Assembly (NCBI GenBank): GCA_011799875.1
Contig: CM022301.1
Location: 329,464,853-329,528,852 of the forward strand
DNA length: 64,000 nt
From: Thinopyrum elongatum
Taxonomy: Eukaryota; Streptophyta; Magnoliopsida; Poales; Poaceae
Direction of reading: 5' to 3'
In this document: positions 32,726 to 44,589 of the stretch, piece after piece
Layout of the letters: every line of letters starts with the position of its first letter
Numbering within the stretch: position 1 is the first letter of the stretch
Translations under genes and position numbers: made by a program
The notes under the pieces: generated by a model
Databases searched by the model: none
Seen by the model: only the letters and a program-made list of their open reading frames with translations
What the model was told of the DNA's origin: nothing

Positions 32726-35700
32726 TTATTTTACCCCTGAAAACGACAGTTGACCCATTGTTGGGCATAACGATGCTTGTCTGTCAGTTGTCTCAGATAC
32801 CACTTCTAAACTGGGTTGTTCTTCTAGCCCACTTTCACCCTGGCTTGCTTGCTGTGTATTTTGTTCATCTCCTCCTTGATTTACTTCTTGGGCCTCACTA
32901 TTTTCCTCATTTATTCCACTTTCTTCTGGTTGATTCTTATTGTCTAACACAATCTCTGTTGACTTGTGCTTCTTTTTGTAGAAATAAATTATCAACGCTA
33001 TCAAAAGGGAAGAAGTTGAAGCAACTCCAGTAAGGATAAATAATCCCCTGAAGTTGGCAAATGTGAGTCTGCTTGAACCAGTTACTGGGCCAGAGTTCTG
33101 GCAATTGTTTCGATCTCCAATCCATTTTTCTCAATCTGAATCATAGTATCACCCCCAGTTACGTTGAGGATTGCCTTGGAGATGTCTCCAATCAAGGGAT
33201 TTCCCTTTGATAATGCCTGTGTAAGAAATATGACCATGTTATTGATTCATTTACCAAATGGAGAACAGACACCACTGTATCTTGTCTTGTCTGATGCAAG
33301 TAAAAGTATAACTTACAAGCATAATTGGACTTAGTATCAACGCTAGTGGAAGTACATTTCAGTAATCCATCTGGCTACGCAAGTTTATTATTAGGCATAG
33401 GCATAATAATTTTGTAGCTTATTTTAGACCAACATGATTATAGGATGTTCAAACGTATCTAACGTGATTGCTAGCCGGCATTAATTTTTATCCGGGGAAA
33501 CAAATTGATTAACTTAGGTTTACTTTCTCTAGAAGGATATTGTGCGAAAGCGCATTTAATGCAGTCCAACTTACATATCCAAAACCTGCAGCTTTATATA
33601 TTGGTCCCACCATATGTACCCTTTGCAGTGATTTGCCAGAAATAGTTTAATGTATGGAACCTCATGCACAAGTGCAGCAATACCACCATTGTTGCTTCCT
33701 CTTGAAAGCGCATTGTGAAAATCATCAGGGGAATTATAGGGCTTGATCTTCGACCTGTCAAAACCGAGTTCTTCCAAAAGTCCCTTGACGTAGGAGCCAC
33801 GATGATATCCTACATATTCTCCACTTTTTAGGAGCTCGTGCACATCTGTTACAGTTGGCTGAAGCTGCTGTACAGTTAGCATTGATGTCAAGCTTGCAGT
33901 GTAACTTGATGTAAGTACCATCAGGAAAACCAACCAAATGATCAAAACTATCCGGGACAGAAAGCGTTGCACAAGCTCTTCTGCAAAAGTTACGAGAAAA
34001 TAAATTTTAGTTATACTTTTGCCAGCTCGAGTCTGAAGTTGAAAACCACAAGATAGATATCATAATAATTTTGTCAAAAGTATATGATAATTACTTTGTT
34101 CTCCTCTATTTAGTGCGTATGAAATATCTAGTAATATCTACTACAGTGTTGTAGTGAGCTACCACATTTTTAGAAATGCAATGTTACCCAAATGTGTTTC
34201 GAGAATTTCATATGCATTCTCCATTTGTTAATTGTGGAGCTGTTTTAGTTACATCAGGCTTCTATATAACTGTCTTCCCATTCAGACCTCTTAGCTTGAT
34301 ACTAGATGCTCTATTTTATGCACCAACATGGGAAATTGATTTATCGTGGTAAGTGTACTCAACTCTCTTCAAATATGGAGAAAAAGATCATAATCCCCAA
34401 CTGTCTGGGAATTGGTCCACGGACATTCTCGTTATTGCCTAGAAACTCCAATATTAATACGACGACACCAGTGTAGATAAAGAATACAATGCTTCCAAAC
34501 CACATTCCAGGTTCTAGCGGCTTCAAGAAAATCCATGTATTCTTGTTTATACTATCCCTGACTGGAACGACCATTGCTATTCCTGATTCTGTGTATGGCA
34601 GAGTGAAGTCAGCGTAGAATGTTCTGTTATACCTTATTGTTATATCTCCAATTACTATATCATATTTCTGTGAAGGCTAAAAAAAAAAGAATCATTAGCT
34701 GAGCAGATAGAAAATAATTTGAAATATGCCTGGTTAAAAAAAGAATTTTGGAATATGGAAAACTAAATAAGGTTGGCACTCAGTAAATTAATTGTCTATA
34801 CTATCTTCTGTCATCCAATAGGGGTTTCCCTTGGTATCCAAAGTTTATTACTACCATAAGTCCATAACTGGTTCTGCATACTGCAAAATCATTCACATTC
34901 TTAGGTTCGTTGCTAATGAGAACTACTATAAATAGATGAGACTAGCATATATGAACAGGGCCCTCTTTTTTTGGGAATGAAAAGCATCCTCAAAAGTAGT
35001 GAAGAAGGATGACAACAATGGGTTTATAGTACTGTGAGGAAACCTTTAGGGTTATCTACAACATCCATCGTCATCCAGTATAAATTGAGAGTATCATGCT
35101 TCTAATTTTAAATGGCATGTGTGCAAGTTCACCTTTATGCTTCAAGGCCTCAACTGTTTATACTAACTAAAGAAAATCAAGTAGGGAATACACATGATTT
35201 GAAATCTTTCGTACCTCAAGATGTATGTGTGCAAGTTTGGTTTCATGCTTCAAGGCCTTAACTGTTACTAATAACTAAAGAAAATCAAGTTGGGAATAGA
35301 TAGGACTTGAAATCTTTCATACCTTAAGATAAACTTGGTAGACAAAATCATTGTAATCTTCGGTACTTCCGTCATCCTTGGTACTAAATAGTACATATTC
35401 ATAAGGGACTGCATAAGGAAGTCTCTTAACTGCCTCTTCAAATACATCCACTGAAAAACCGATTGCTTTAGTTGCACCTGTGATATGATCCTTTTCGACC
35501 TTCACAAATTCCGGATATCCACTTGTGCACACACCAACTTGAAGTTTCTTCCCGCTTATAGGAATCTCAAAACCTCGGGGTACTTGTATGGACTCTCCTG
35601 GCCAGATAACTGGATTTAGATGTGTTGTTGCCTGTCTGGTTTTATTTAATTGCTGCGAGAGTTCATTTTGTGCAGTCCAGAATCCAATATCTCTCCATCC

Positions 35701-37922
35701 TTCCCTACTACATTTATTATTCGAAATGTTGAAATTTTCAGCTGCCTATTTGAAAGGTCAAAATTGCCACTGAGGCCTCTAAATTTATTCTGCAGGATTG
35801 CTTGCAACAGTTTTGGACCATTACTAGATGTTTCCAAGGTTTCCAAACTTAATGAATTTTTTGTGGCACCTGGTTTTTGAAATGTGGCATTTGCAAGTCC
35901 AACTTTTGCTGTGGCATGTGCTACTGCCCAGATTGTATCATATCCCCATAGTCCAAAGATGTTCAATTTCAATGGTGGATCGGTTGGGTTGTCAATCTGG
36001 AACCTCATATTCCATCTCATGGCAAACTCATCAAGTTCCTTGGTTTTGGGAAGATAAAACTCAACACCTAAGTCACCATTCAATGATTCTAGGACAGAAG
36101 GATTCAGTGAATCTATTAGATTGGTTACTCCATCTCATGATCCATGCATATCCTTTGTTCATCATCCCTACTTCTCTTGCCTTTATAAAGAAGAGGGAGG
36201 CCAAGGTAAATGACATATGTACAACAAAGACCGTCGTTTGCATTGTCATCAGCTTATAGAGTTCTAGAGTAATTTGTTCACTGGTTGCTGACAAAGGGAT
36301 CACACTTTGGTAGGGAACACGTGCATCAACTTCTTGTAGCACATCAACAAGGTATGGTACGATACCTCTACCATAGTCAGTGTCTTCATATATAGGCACC
36401 ACCTCTCTCCACCCATAGGTTTTAACTATGGAGGCAATGCAATTTACCTGTGCCGAGTCATTTATTGTTGCTCGCACAAAATATGGAAGAGTTTTAGATG
36501 ATAGAGATGGGCTTGTTGCCGTGAAGGATATGACTGGGACATGACTTTTGTTTCCAAGTTTTGAGATAAATATAGCTTGCGAAGATTTCTGAGGACCAGT
36601 GATGACTTCTACATTGTAATTCTGTAGCAGGTCAATAGCTGTATAATTGCACATCGAGACAAACTTTAGTTGAACATCGTACATTGAATGAAATTCATAA
36701 TATGCATAAATCCCAAATAATTGCAGATAATCCAACTGCCGGAGCTGTGTGTTTTCAGAAATGTTGCCACTTACATATATGAACAGTATCTGGAAGCGCG
36801 AAATAGGTGATTACCTACAAAGATAGTTGCCTGATTTCAAATTTACGATAATTTATCTCATATTATATTTGTATTGCTTCCTCTTAATGGCTCTGAAATA
36901 TTACTTCTTTGTGCACAGAGTGGATTGTAAATATATAGTATGAAACAGATGCTGCTTTATATTTCAGAATAGTACTGCAAGTGACAAGGATATATAGTTG
37001 TTTCGTCCAGACATTAGGATGGCTGTTATATCACTGCTTCCATGGTTTGGGGGTATTCATAGTTTTCCTAGTTTCTGCATTTGTGTTACTGGCTCTCTTT
37101 TTCCTTGGTAGATATTACTGGAAGGACTGGCAACAGTTTGCTCATTAATACAACAACAAAACTGGCACCTGTGGTCCTGATGCAACACCCCTGTGGAATA
37201 GAATGCAATAATTCTTGGACGTTATCTTTGGAACAGTTGGATGTGATGTGGAAACTAATTGGTCTTAATAGTAATGTTATGTGATGCTCAGTTGCTTCCT
37301 AATTGTACTTGTTGGTATGATTCAGTTCTCATTAAGTGGGTCATGTTTGCTTGCTTCTCTCCACAACAAGTGAAACGACTAGAGACTGGAATATGAATTT
37401 TTTTAGTTTCTTGATTTCCATGGTCTTGTTAACCTTTACTTTTTCTGTTGTGTTTTAGTACATCATGTTTCACGTCGCAATAATGCTTGTAGGCAGAGCT
37501 CTTCTGCATGTTGGTTCACCCATAATCTAAGATGCACAGTTGATGAACAGAGTGTGCAACTAGTCCATTAATTCAGCAGCATAGCAGAATGAGCTGATGC
37601 AGTGGCCTTTTTTTGGGTCCGAAACGGATGCAGTGGCCTAGGACTAACAGTTAGAACATGTACCTTGAGATGCAGCTTGGACATCATCACTCATGGAATC
37701 CCTGATGTGGAGGACAAGCTTGGTGCTATAGTTCTGATGAACAGAATAGAAGTCCTCCATAGCCAGTGAAATGCTGGTCCGTGCCATTTTGCCAACAGTG
37801 GACCGCAAGTCAAGGATAACCCCAACATGGAGCTCCTGTGCTTCTTTGCTCGAAGTATTTTGGGCGACAGCAAGGTTGATGGGCAGCAAGAGGAGCAGGA
37901 TGACTTTACATGCGAGCTCCAT
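32726..37922 (-). pseudogene. Glutamate-receptor-like (GLR) channel gene, four frameshifts
   Basis: Five exons on the minus strand: 37664-37922, 35324-36638, 34364-34667, 33575-33980, 32726-33216. It has a signal peptide (MELACKVILLLLLPINLAVA), an amino-terminal ANF/LIVBP-like domain, ligand-binding lobe S1 (GKKLQVGVCTSGYPEFVKV), M1 (MWFGSIVFFIYTGVVVLILE), M3 with SSYTASLTSMLTVQQ (the plant version of SYTANLAA), lobe S2, M4 (LLIALIIYFYKKK) and a Gln/Glu-rich tail. Known role: amino-acid-gated Ca2+-permeable channels; the text resembles clade 2. Indels shift the frame near 36135 (2 bp), 35700 (1 bp), 33613 (1 bp) and 33126 (1 bp). Two of them are in short G or A runs, so assembly error is possible; otherwise it is a recent pseudogene. 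The exon 3 donor is a weak GTTGAG. Confidence 0.88.
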
Positions 37923-39190
37923 CTGCTGAGCCGTGAGGTTTGCAGACTCTTCTTGCACTTAGTTATCAAGACATTTGAGGGGGCACTTAACATCTGTCTC
38001 AGTAGTTGACTACACTAACTAATGGTAGTTGATCTCATAAAAAATGTAACTTAAGTAGAAATTTACCTGCCTCCTATTGAATGATGGAACGATCCCATTG
38101 ACGCGTTGTTCCCTCAAAGCAGGTCAGAGGCTTCCACTGCACGTCTTTTCTATTGGCTCCTGTGATGGTTGACTTGGATGTATTAGTGAAATGCTCTATG
38201 TGTGATGATTGACAGACTTTGAAATGGTCTTTGAAGTTATGATTGGCTCAGTGTGATATTCTTTACCCCAACAGGTATTTACTTTAGTTTGGTTCACTTC
38301 TCAGCAAAATGCACATGTCCAACTTGGGAGAAGAAGTCCTATGGACTGATGTCACTACTATGACTTTATTTCCTCTTGCTGATAGAAGAGGAAAGGAGCC
38401 AAGGAGTGCTGAGGTCAGATGGTTTCTCCCCTGCCTACAGATAACTGGACCCTTGTCCATAACAAGGAAGTGAATTATTGTCCCTTCTAAAACAAGGTAA
38501 CTCTTAAGTCAAACCTTCTCTTGGCGGAGTGTTTAGTTTTTTCATTTGTGAACTACGTCTAGATACATCTGTTCGAGGGACAAGTAATTCCGGACATATT
38601 GCCCATGCGTTGCAACAGGATATAAATAACCTGTGATTTACATGTTCATATTAATATGATTGTGTAAATAAATGTTTATTAAATCCTGTCCGTGATTTAT
38701 GTACCTAAATAAATTTTAAGATTTTATCTGGTAATCATTTATTTCGTAAAAACTTATTGGTTTACAAAAGATAATTTGGCAAGTAAAAAAAAGGCCAAGA
38801 CATTTAAGGTGGTTTTCAAGGAAAACTAATGAAAAAAAAACCAAAGGTGAGAGAAAAGAATCAAAGCAGAGAGAGGGAGGGAGGAATGTACTTAAAATTG
38901 AACAAAGGATGAAGTGGAAGACAGAACCTTACAATTCTTTTTGTGTGTAGGAGAGATTGGGATGGACGCAATGTTTCTTAGCTCGTGTCAGCAGTAAAAT
39001 CGGAAAAAATGAAAATAATAATAATAATAAAATTCTGATATTTTTGGCAAACATTGACAAATGTTTTGAGTGCTTGCAAAGTTTTATTATGGAATGACTC
39101 GTGGAAGTCGTGACCGAAAAGTCGATGCTCCAAAAATGATCTTGTATCATGGAGTGCAAGAAAACAATTTATAATATCAAGATTCAACAC
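37923..39190. other. Intergenic DNA upstream of the GLR gene, with a MITE remnant
   Basis: No gene is supported. At about 38560-38605 the text CGTCTAGATACATCTGTTCG and GACAAGTAATTCCGGA matches the right part of a Stowaway-like MITE without its partner end. The following AT-rich 200 bp starts with CCCATGCGTTGCAACAGG, a phrase common at grass transposon edges. A short (AAT)n run lies near 39010. Confidence 0.45.
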
Positions 39191-39194
39191 AGAA

Positions 39195-39535
39195 GCAACG
39201 CAAAAAAAAGTGATTTGGGTTCAATCATTGTTACATTTTTTTTGAAACTTCAATCATTGTTACAAGAGCTTGCTGTTTGTCACCCACAAGCAGCAACCTT
39301 ATGGTGTCATAATATTGGTGCCAATTATCTGTCAACAAATCCTATGGTTCATGCTAGAACCAAGCCTATTGAAGTAGATTATCATTTTGTCGGAGAAAGA
39401 GCAGAAAACAAGTTACTCAACGATCATTCTAACCCAAGGAGATCAAGTTGCAGATGGGCTTACAAAGCCCTTGACAGTCAAACAACAAGAAGTTTTCCGG
39501 GGCAATCTCAACTTAGATAAGTTGTGATTGAGAGG
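39195..39535 (+). mobile_element. Copia RNase H fragment
   Basis: It translates to SLLQELAVC, ATLWCHNIGANYLSTNPMVH, ARTKPIEVDYHFVGERA and, after a shift, DQVADGLTKPLTV, the end of a Ty1/copia RNase H domain different from that at 25 kb. A purine-rich tract (GAGAGGGGATG) follows, and part of a 3' LTR probably continues to about 39690. It is interrupted by a 29-bp insertion with duplicated target (see findings). Confidence 0.8.
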
Positions 39536-39839
39536 GGATGTTTTGAGATACCTTTATGTATTCCGTGCGTGTATAATTTGTTAGGAGTTGATGTATATTC
39601 TCGATTCGGTTAGTGTAGGATTTGATCTATGTCTTCTATAATTTTTGTATGGATCAAGTCTACCACAACCAAACTAACCTTAATGTAAATCCTGGCTATG
39701 CACCCCGCCCCCCCCCCACACACACACTCACTGAGTCCCTGCTAGCTGATACAACAAACTCTTCCACCAATGTCTTGTACTATCACCATTTTATGAACTG
39801 TCTTTCATTAGCAATAATATAATACTACAAAGAATACAA

Positions 39840-39914
39840 GGATGATCAGTTCTCATCGTTTACATGTCCTACTACCTACAGGTTGTGTTATCCGGTCGAG
39901 ACAACAAAGCTAGT
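39840..39914 (-). other. ELIP copy 2 3' UTR
   Basis: Read on the minus strand it keeps CCGGATAACACAACC and GGACATGTAAAC, shared with copies 1 and 3. The retained 3' UTR together with the retained promoter shows that copy 2 is a DNA-level copy. Confidence 0.75.
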
Positions 39915-40427
39915 TTACACGTTGATAAAAGGCGCGCCGGTGATGATCTCGGTGGGCGCGACGAGTCCGAGCATGGCAAAGCGGCCGTTCCAGAGCTCCG
40001 CGTTGGCGTTCATGATGGCGCCGGCTCTGCCCTCGGCACTCTCGCCCTGGAGCAACGGCACCAACGACGCCACGGACAGCACCGCCACGGTGTAGGCGAA
40101 CCACGCCTGTCCGATGGCGCTGCCGAGCTGCGAGAGGAGCCCGTCGCCGCGGCCTGCCTCCACCGCAAGCGCCGTCACGAAGCCTACCATGGCCAGGCGC
40201 CCGTTGATGCGCTCTGGCGCAGGGCCGCTGAACGCCAGCGCGTCCCAGATCGAGGTGCTCGCCTTGGGTTTGTTTGGCGGTGGTGCGCTCGGGCCCTCGG
40301 TCTGTGCCCTGACGATGATGGCGCGTCGTACAAGCGTCGGCAGAGACCGGCCCCCGAAGCGGCTGGCTGAGCCGCACGGCAGGACGGCGGCACCAGCGAA
40401 GGAGCTCATGGCCATCACAGTCGCCAT
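39915..40427 (-). CDS. ELIP: Early light-inducible protein, copy 2 (intronless)
   Basis: A single 513-bp exon coding for 170 residues. It aligns along its whole length with copies 1 and 3, but the phase-0 intron is absent exactly at the splice junction (between 40262 and 40263; KPK directly followed by ASTSIWD). Transit peptide, helix I ([12 protein letters not shown]), helix II and helix III ([12 protein letters not shown]) are intact, so pigment-ligand residues are kept. Two residues are missing after helix III ([10 protein letters not shown] against [12 protein letters not shown]), and several transit-peptide residues differ. Promoter and 3' UTR similarity to the other copies is kept, so it is not a simple retrogene. 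It is probably translatable; its expression is doubtful because the TATA position is mutated. Confidence 0.92.
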   Translation of the reverse strand: MATVMAMSSFAGAAVLPCGSASRFGGRSLPTLVRRAIIVRAQTEGPSAPPPNKPKASTSIWDALAFSGPAPERINGRLAMVGFVTALAVEAGRGDGLLSQLGSAIGQAWFAYTVAVLSVASLVPLLQGESAEGRAGAIMNANAELWNGRFAMLGLVAPTEIITGAPFINV

Positions 40428-40618
40428 TGATCAGCCGCGGACGGAAGGTGCATGAAAGGGTAGAAAAAAGCGGGAGATTTGATGATAACCCCCCAGATCA
40501 CTTAAACCCCACATGTCAGTGAGACATCAAGGGGCCTGCGAGCAAGGATCGGCCAACAAAGGGGGTTATCGTCAATTATCCTGTTTGCTGATGTATTGTT
40601 CCGAGAGAGCGGGCAATA

Positions 40619-40624
40619 TTTACA
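40619..40624 (-). promoter_or_regulatory. Degenerate TATA position of ELIP copy 2
   Basis: The sequence aligned with the TATAAA of copies 1 and 3 reads TGTAAA here (minus strand), in otherwise conserved flanks (GGCC before it). This predicts weak or altered initiation. Confidence 0.6.
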
Positions 40625-40989
40625 GGCCGTGCTCCGCTAGAGCCAACGCGTGACGAGGTGGGCGCGGTGGCCGCGGCGGTGCCCACGTCGCGAGCTGCTC
40701 CCGGCCGTGAATTACCCTCTACGTGGAGCGAGGCCACGGTGCGGAGGGTTCCATGAAACGCCAAACACAAGTTGCGAAGGAGGATTCCACAATGGACATG
40801 TATCGACGCTCAGCACTCTGTGATGTGATTCGGGTTTTGTTTCTAGCTCAAGCTAACCAAAAGCACTAGAGACACGTATCTGTGTACATACGCGAAGCCT
40901 TGCAGGCAGGAAGGCAGCATGTAATCTTTTTTTTTTTGCGGGTATGTATTTTATTCTTGCTGGTAAAGTGGTAACTGTTTTTTTTTTAT

Positions 40990-42160
40990 GAAAGAGATCT
41001 CCCGACTTGTTAACAAGACCATTAGAGGTCGGATTTTATTACGTGGAATTTTACCAAAACAGGCATTTTTTCAGTTCGATAGGCATACCATGCCATGATG
41101 CCATATGGAATTATCAGTTTCAAAATTGGATCTCTAACGAGCACTCGTTTGAAGCTTCAACAAATAACAGTACATGGAAAGGTTTATGGAACCTGCACTG
41201 TCCAGCCAAGATAATTTTTTTCCACCGAAGGACATTGAAAGGGCCGATCCCCTTGCCGTGCTATCTTAGCTAATAAACATGTAAAGGTTTCTCCCCAATG
41301 CCCAGTGTGCAAATTATGTGCTGATGATGTGAAGCATCTTACCTTTGGATGCACATCGTCTACTGAAGTATGGAAGTTGCTGGGTCTTGGTGATGTTATT
41401 GATAGGGCTTGTGCTGTTGACCTGGCTGGCGAGGCGATTCTGGAGTATCTCCTTAGTGTCCCTAATCATGAGGCTTTTGTCTTAGGACAGGCGAAATTTA
41501 AGGAAATCATTGCTACTGCAGCTTGGTACTTATGGTGGGAACGAAGGAAATTTCTACATGATGAACCAATACAAACATCGAATCAAATTCAGCTTGCGGT
41601 GCAAGCTTTGGTTTGAAATTTCACATTAGCCAGCTACCCAAAATCTAAGGTGAAGCGTGGGGGTTGGACCAAGCCTATTGTAGGGTGTGTAAAGATCAAT
41701 GTGGATGCTAGTTTTGATCCTGATACACTCCAAGCTTCTGTTGGCGCTATTCTTCGTGATGATACGAGTAAGTTTATTGCAGCCGGGAATGATCGTACTG
41801 ATATTTGCTTTGATGCCCTGACTGCGGAAGCCACTGCATTGAGATTTGGGATGAACCTGGCCCATACAATTGGATGCAACAAAATGGTTGTGAATTCGGA
41901 TAATCTCGAAGTGATTATGACAATGAATGCAGGGGCTCATCTTCGGGCTTCCCGAGTACCTTATTTGACAATTGTTATGTCATGTCGCTTGATTTCACTC
42001 ATGTAATTTATGAACACTGCCCCCGAGAGGCTAATGTAGCCGTGCATGAGCTAGCTAGTCTAGCCAAATCTTCTTCTCCTAGTACTTGGATGGATGATGC
42101 CCCTCCAACCGTTTTCATTCTCCGAGAGAAGCATGCAAGAATGTCTAGAATGAATCTCAC
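40990..42160 (+). mobile_element. LINE remnant: zf-RVT and RNase H domains
   Basis: The 5' part reads TWKGLWNLHCPAKIIFFHRR and, after a break near 41262, CKLCADDVKHLTFGC, the zinc-binding region that follows reverse transcriptase in plant LINEs. It is followed by an RNase H domain of the RVT_3 type (KINVDASFDPDTLQASVGAI, TAEATALRFGMNLAH, VVNSDNLEVI) and, after a frame change near 41990, HVIYEHCPREANVAVHELAS. The reverse transcriptase itself is missing, as in 5'-truncated insertions. Not a host gene. Confidence 0.82.
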
Positions 42161-42880
42161 CCATTCCAATCTCGGCCCCGTGTCGCTCCCGCGAGCGACC
42201 TGGGCGCCAAACTTAGCGCCGCCGCCCCCTCTCCTTCCTCCTCCTTGTGCCACCGGGCAAAGCCCGCATGGCTGCAGCGGCGGCGGGGCATCTCCTCCCA
42301 CCTACGTGTCTTTTCGGGTCGCAAAGCCTCAAGCGTGTGGGGGCGGGGTCCTGATCTGGTGGCCAACGACGGCGACAATGTGGTGGCGTCGCAGAGGTGT
42401 GCGTGGAGCGGCTCGCATAGGGACACTCGGCTGGCATTGGATCTGGCTGAGACCATTGCTCCTGGCCTTGGCGCCGCGCATTGTTCCCCTCCTGGGCGGT
42501 GTGCGGCAGCGGGCACCATTAGGTACAACTTGCTCGTGCGGCTTGGAGCGCATCTAGCGTGGTGCTGGGTGGCGGCTCCTTGCTGCACATGCGGGGCTCC
42601 TCTCGTGGAGGACGACATCTGTCGGCGAGCAGGTTCATAAGGCATACATGTTCGCGCTGGTTCATGCTTCCGCGTTGTGCTCTCTTGACCCGTGGTTCGG
42701 TCGTGGTGTCGGTCTGAGTTGAGCTTCCTTGCATGGCTATGCCATTGGCGGATCGACATCGATGGCCATGCGCATGGCGGCGTGCAAGCTGGCCTAGGCC
42801 ATGGCCAGAGGGCTAGGGCCTGGGCTTGCTCAGCGATGGCCGTCGAGAGCCATTAGGTTGTGTCCCCCGTCCACCGGGAC
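42161..42880. other. GC-rich segment after the LINE remnant
   Basis: Sharply GC-rich compared with both sides. It contains GGGCGCCAAACTTAGCGCC (near 42206) and long frames on both strands without recognisable domains; these are expected from base composition. It may be a LINE 3' extension or another transposon. I cannot support a gene. Confidence 0.4.
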
Positions 42881-42899
42881 TGGTTGTATCATTGTTTTA

Positions 42900-44215
42900 T
42901 CTTGGAACTTTTCTATGCTCAACATATATCATCACGTGTTTCAAGCCACAATTTGACATTTTTCGGGGTTCGGTTGCTATATTTATGTCATTTAGTGCAT
43001 TTCCAAGCATTTAGTGAATATAGTTCAAACTTGAATTGTAAGTGCATGAAAAGGTTGGCAAAATTGGATTGAAAAAAAAAAAAACTATTTGTACTCTTTA
43101 GTCTGTGCGTAGGCTTTACTCAAAAAGAGAAAATTAATTCAACATTTGGGGTGCCAATACTCAACCCCGGACAAGGAGCTTATCTATTTTAATTTATAGA
43201 GAGTCAAACACAATCTAAAAAACATGAAAATTGACATGGTATTATCATATGGCATTAATTTGCCGAGGTAAAAATTTGAGATGGTTTTGCAAAAGTTATG
43301 ACATATACTGCTTGGAAATCGGACCAGCTTGGAGAAAGAATTTAAGTTTCGAGAGGGAATGTGTCAGGTTTGAAGGTGAAGCATCGGTTGATTCATCGTT
43401 TGACCTTAACAAAAATCTATTCTCAACATAAACCATCACATGTTTCATGTCAGAATTCAACATCTTATTAAGGTTTGTTTGTTATATTTAATTCATTTAG
43501 TATATTTCTAGGTATTTAGTGAATATAATTCAAATTTGAACTACATGTATATAAAAAAGTTGGCAAAATTGGGTTGAAAATTCCTACTTGTGTTCTTCAG
43601 TCTATGCTCAGGCCTTATCCAAGAAAATAAGAGGAATTCCAAACATCGGGGACCAAGACCTGACACCCAACATGGAGCTTATTGTGTTTTTTAGTTCTAA
43701 AAAAATATAAAACAAAGTATGCAAATATGAAATTTGGTATGCCTACAACTCCAAAAAAAAAAACCCAGCTAAAAACTTGATCTACAGTTAGAGATTTAAA
43801 ATAGAAAAATTTGACTACGAATAGTGTCAGCTTTGAGTGAATAGTGTTTGAATTAGGAGCTAAAACCTTTTAAGGTTGTACATCAAACATGGATGTGTGT
43901 CTCTAAATATTTTCAGAATTTTTGAACATGTTTTGTATCTTCGAAAGGATTGATCTCACCTAAGGGCAGATCCTATACCAGTCTCCCCCTTGGAATCTTT
44001 TCTACATTGAAGATTCACCATTATATGATCCATGTCAAAATTTGACCTTCTTCAAGGTTCGTTTGCTATATTTAAGTCATAAAATGAATTTCTAGGCATT
44101 TAGTTAATATAATTTAAATTTAAACTGCAAGTACATTAAGCTTATTGATTTTTAGTCTAATGATGGTCTTTAGTCTATGTTCAGACTAGCATGGAGCTCG
44201 TTGATATTTTGGGAA
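42900..44215 (+). repeat. Degenerate three-copy repeat of ~0.5 kb
   Basis: Three diverged copies start near 42910, 43417 and 43999. Shared phrases in the same order: TCTATGCTCAACAT-like, GTTTGCTATATTTAA-like, TAGGCATTTAGTGAATATA-like, CAAATTTGAACT-like, then TTTAGTCTATGCTCAGGC-like and CATGGAGCTTATT-like. The spacing is about 507 and 582 bp. AT-rich and non-coding. Element class unknown. Confidence 0.65.
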
Positions 44216-44589
44216 CCGGATTATTTTTTAATAATTCTATAAAGTGCAAACCAAGGGTGAAAATGCCTTTTGATTCTTAAAAAAAATTCGAGGTTGGGGC
44301 TGAAACCTCCACTTCCTCACATGTTAAACAAACAAAATAAATTAAAAAGTGAAATAAAGAAAATAACCCGACACCTTTTTTTGTACAACTAGGACTCAAA
44401 CCTAACACCTCCACTTCATCTAATTCCCCTCCTACAACTACACAATGCAATTTCTTGTGTCTATATTGCAGCGCTATACGTATTGAATACACATAGGAAA
44501 GAAGCACACGATCTGTGCTCTGAATGACCATTGGTGGAGGTAAAGAAAAACTCGGCAAAGCACCTGAGACATGTGGCAATTACCATTTT

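Noticed and set aside
39915..40427. ELIP copy 2 as a processed retrogene
   Set aside because: Promoter and 3' UTR similarity to the other copies continues beyond any transcript, and there is no A-tail or target duplication.
42157..42759. Frames of 190-200 residues in the GC-rich segment after the LINE remnant
   Set aside because: Overlapping frames on both strands of GC-rich DNA without domains or splice signals.
44380..44450. tRNA-like or SINE promoter (B-box-like GGTTTGAGTCC on the minus strand at 44392-44402)
   Set aside because: No convincing A-box at the right distance, no cloverleaf and no A-tail with target duplication.
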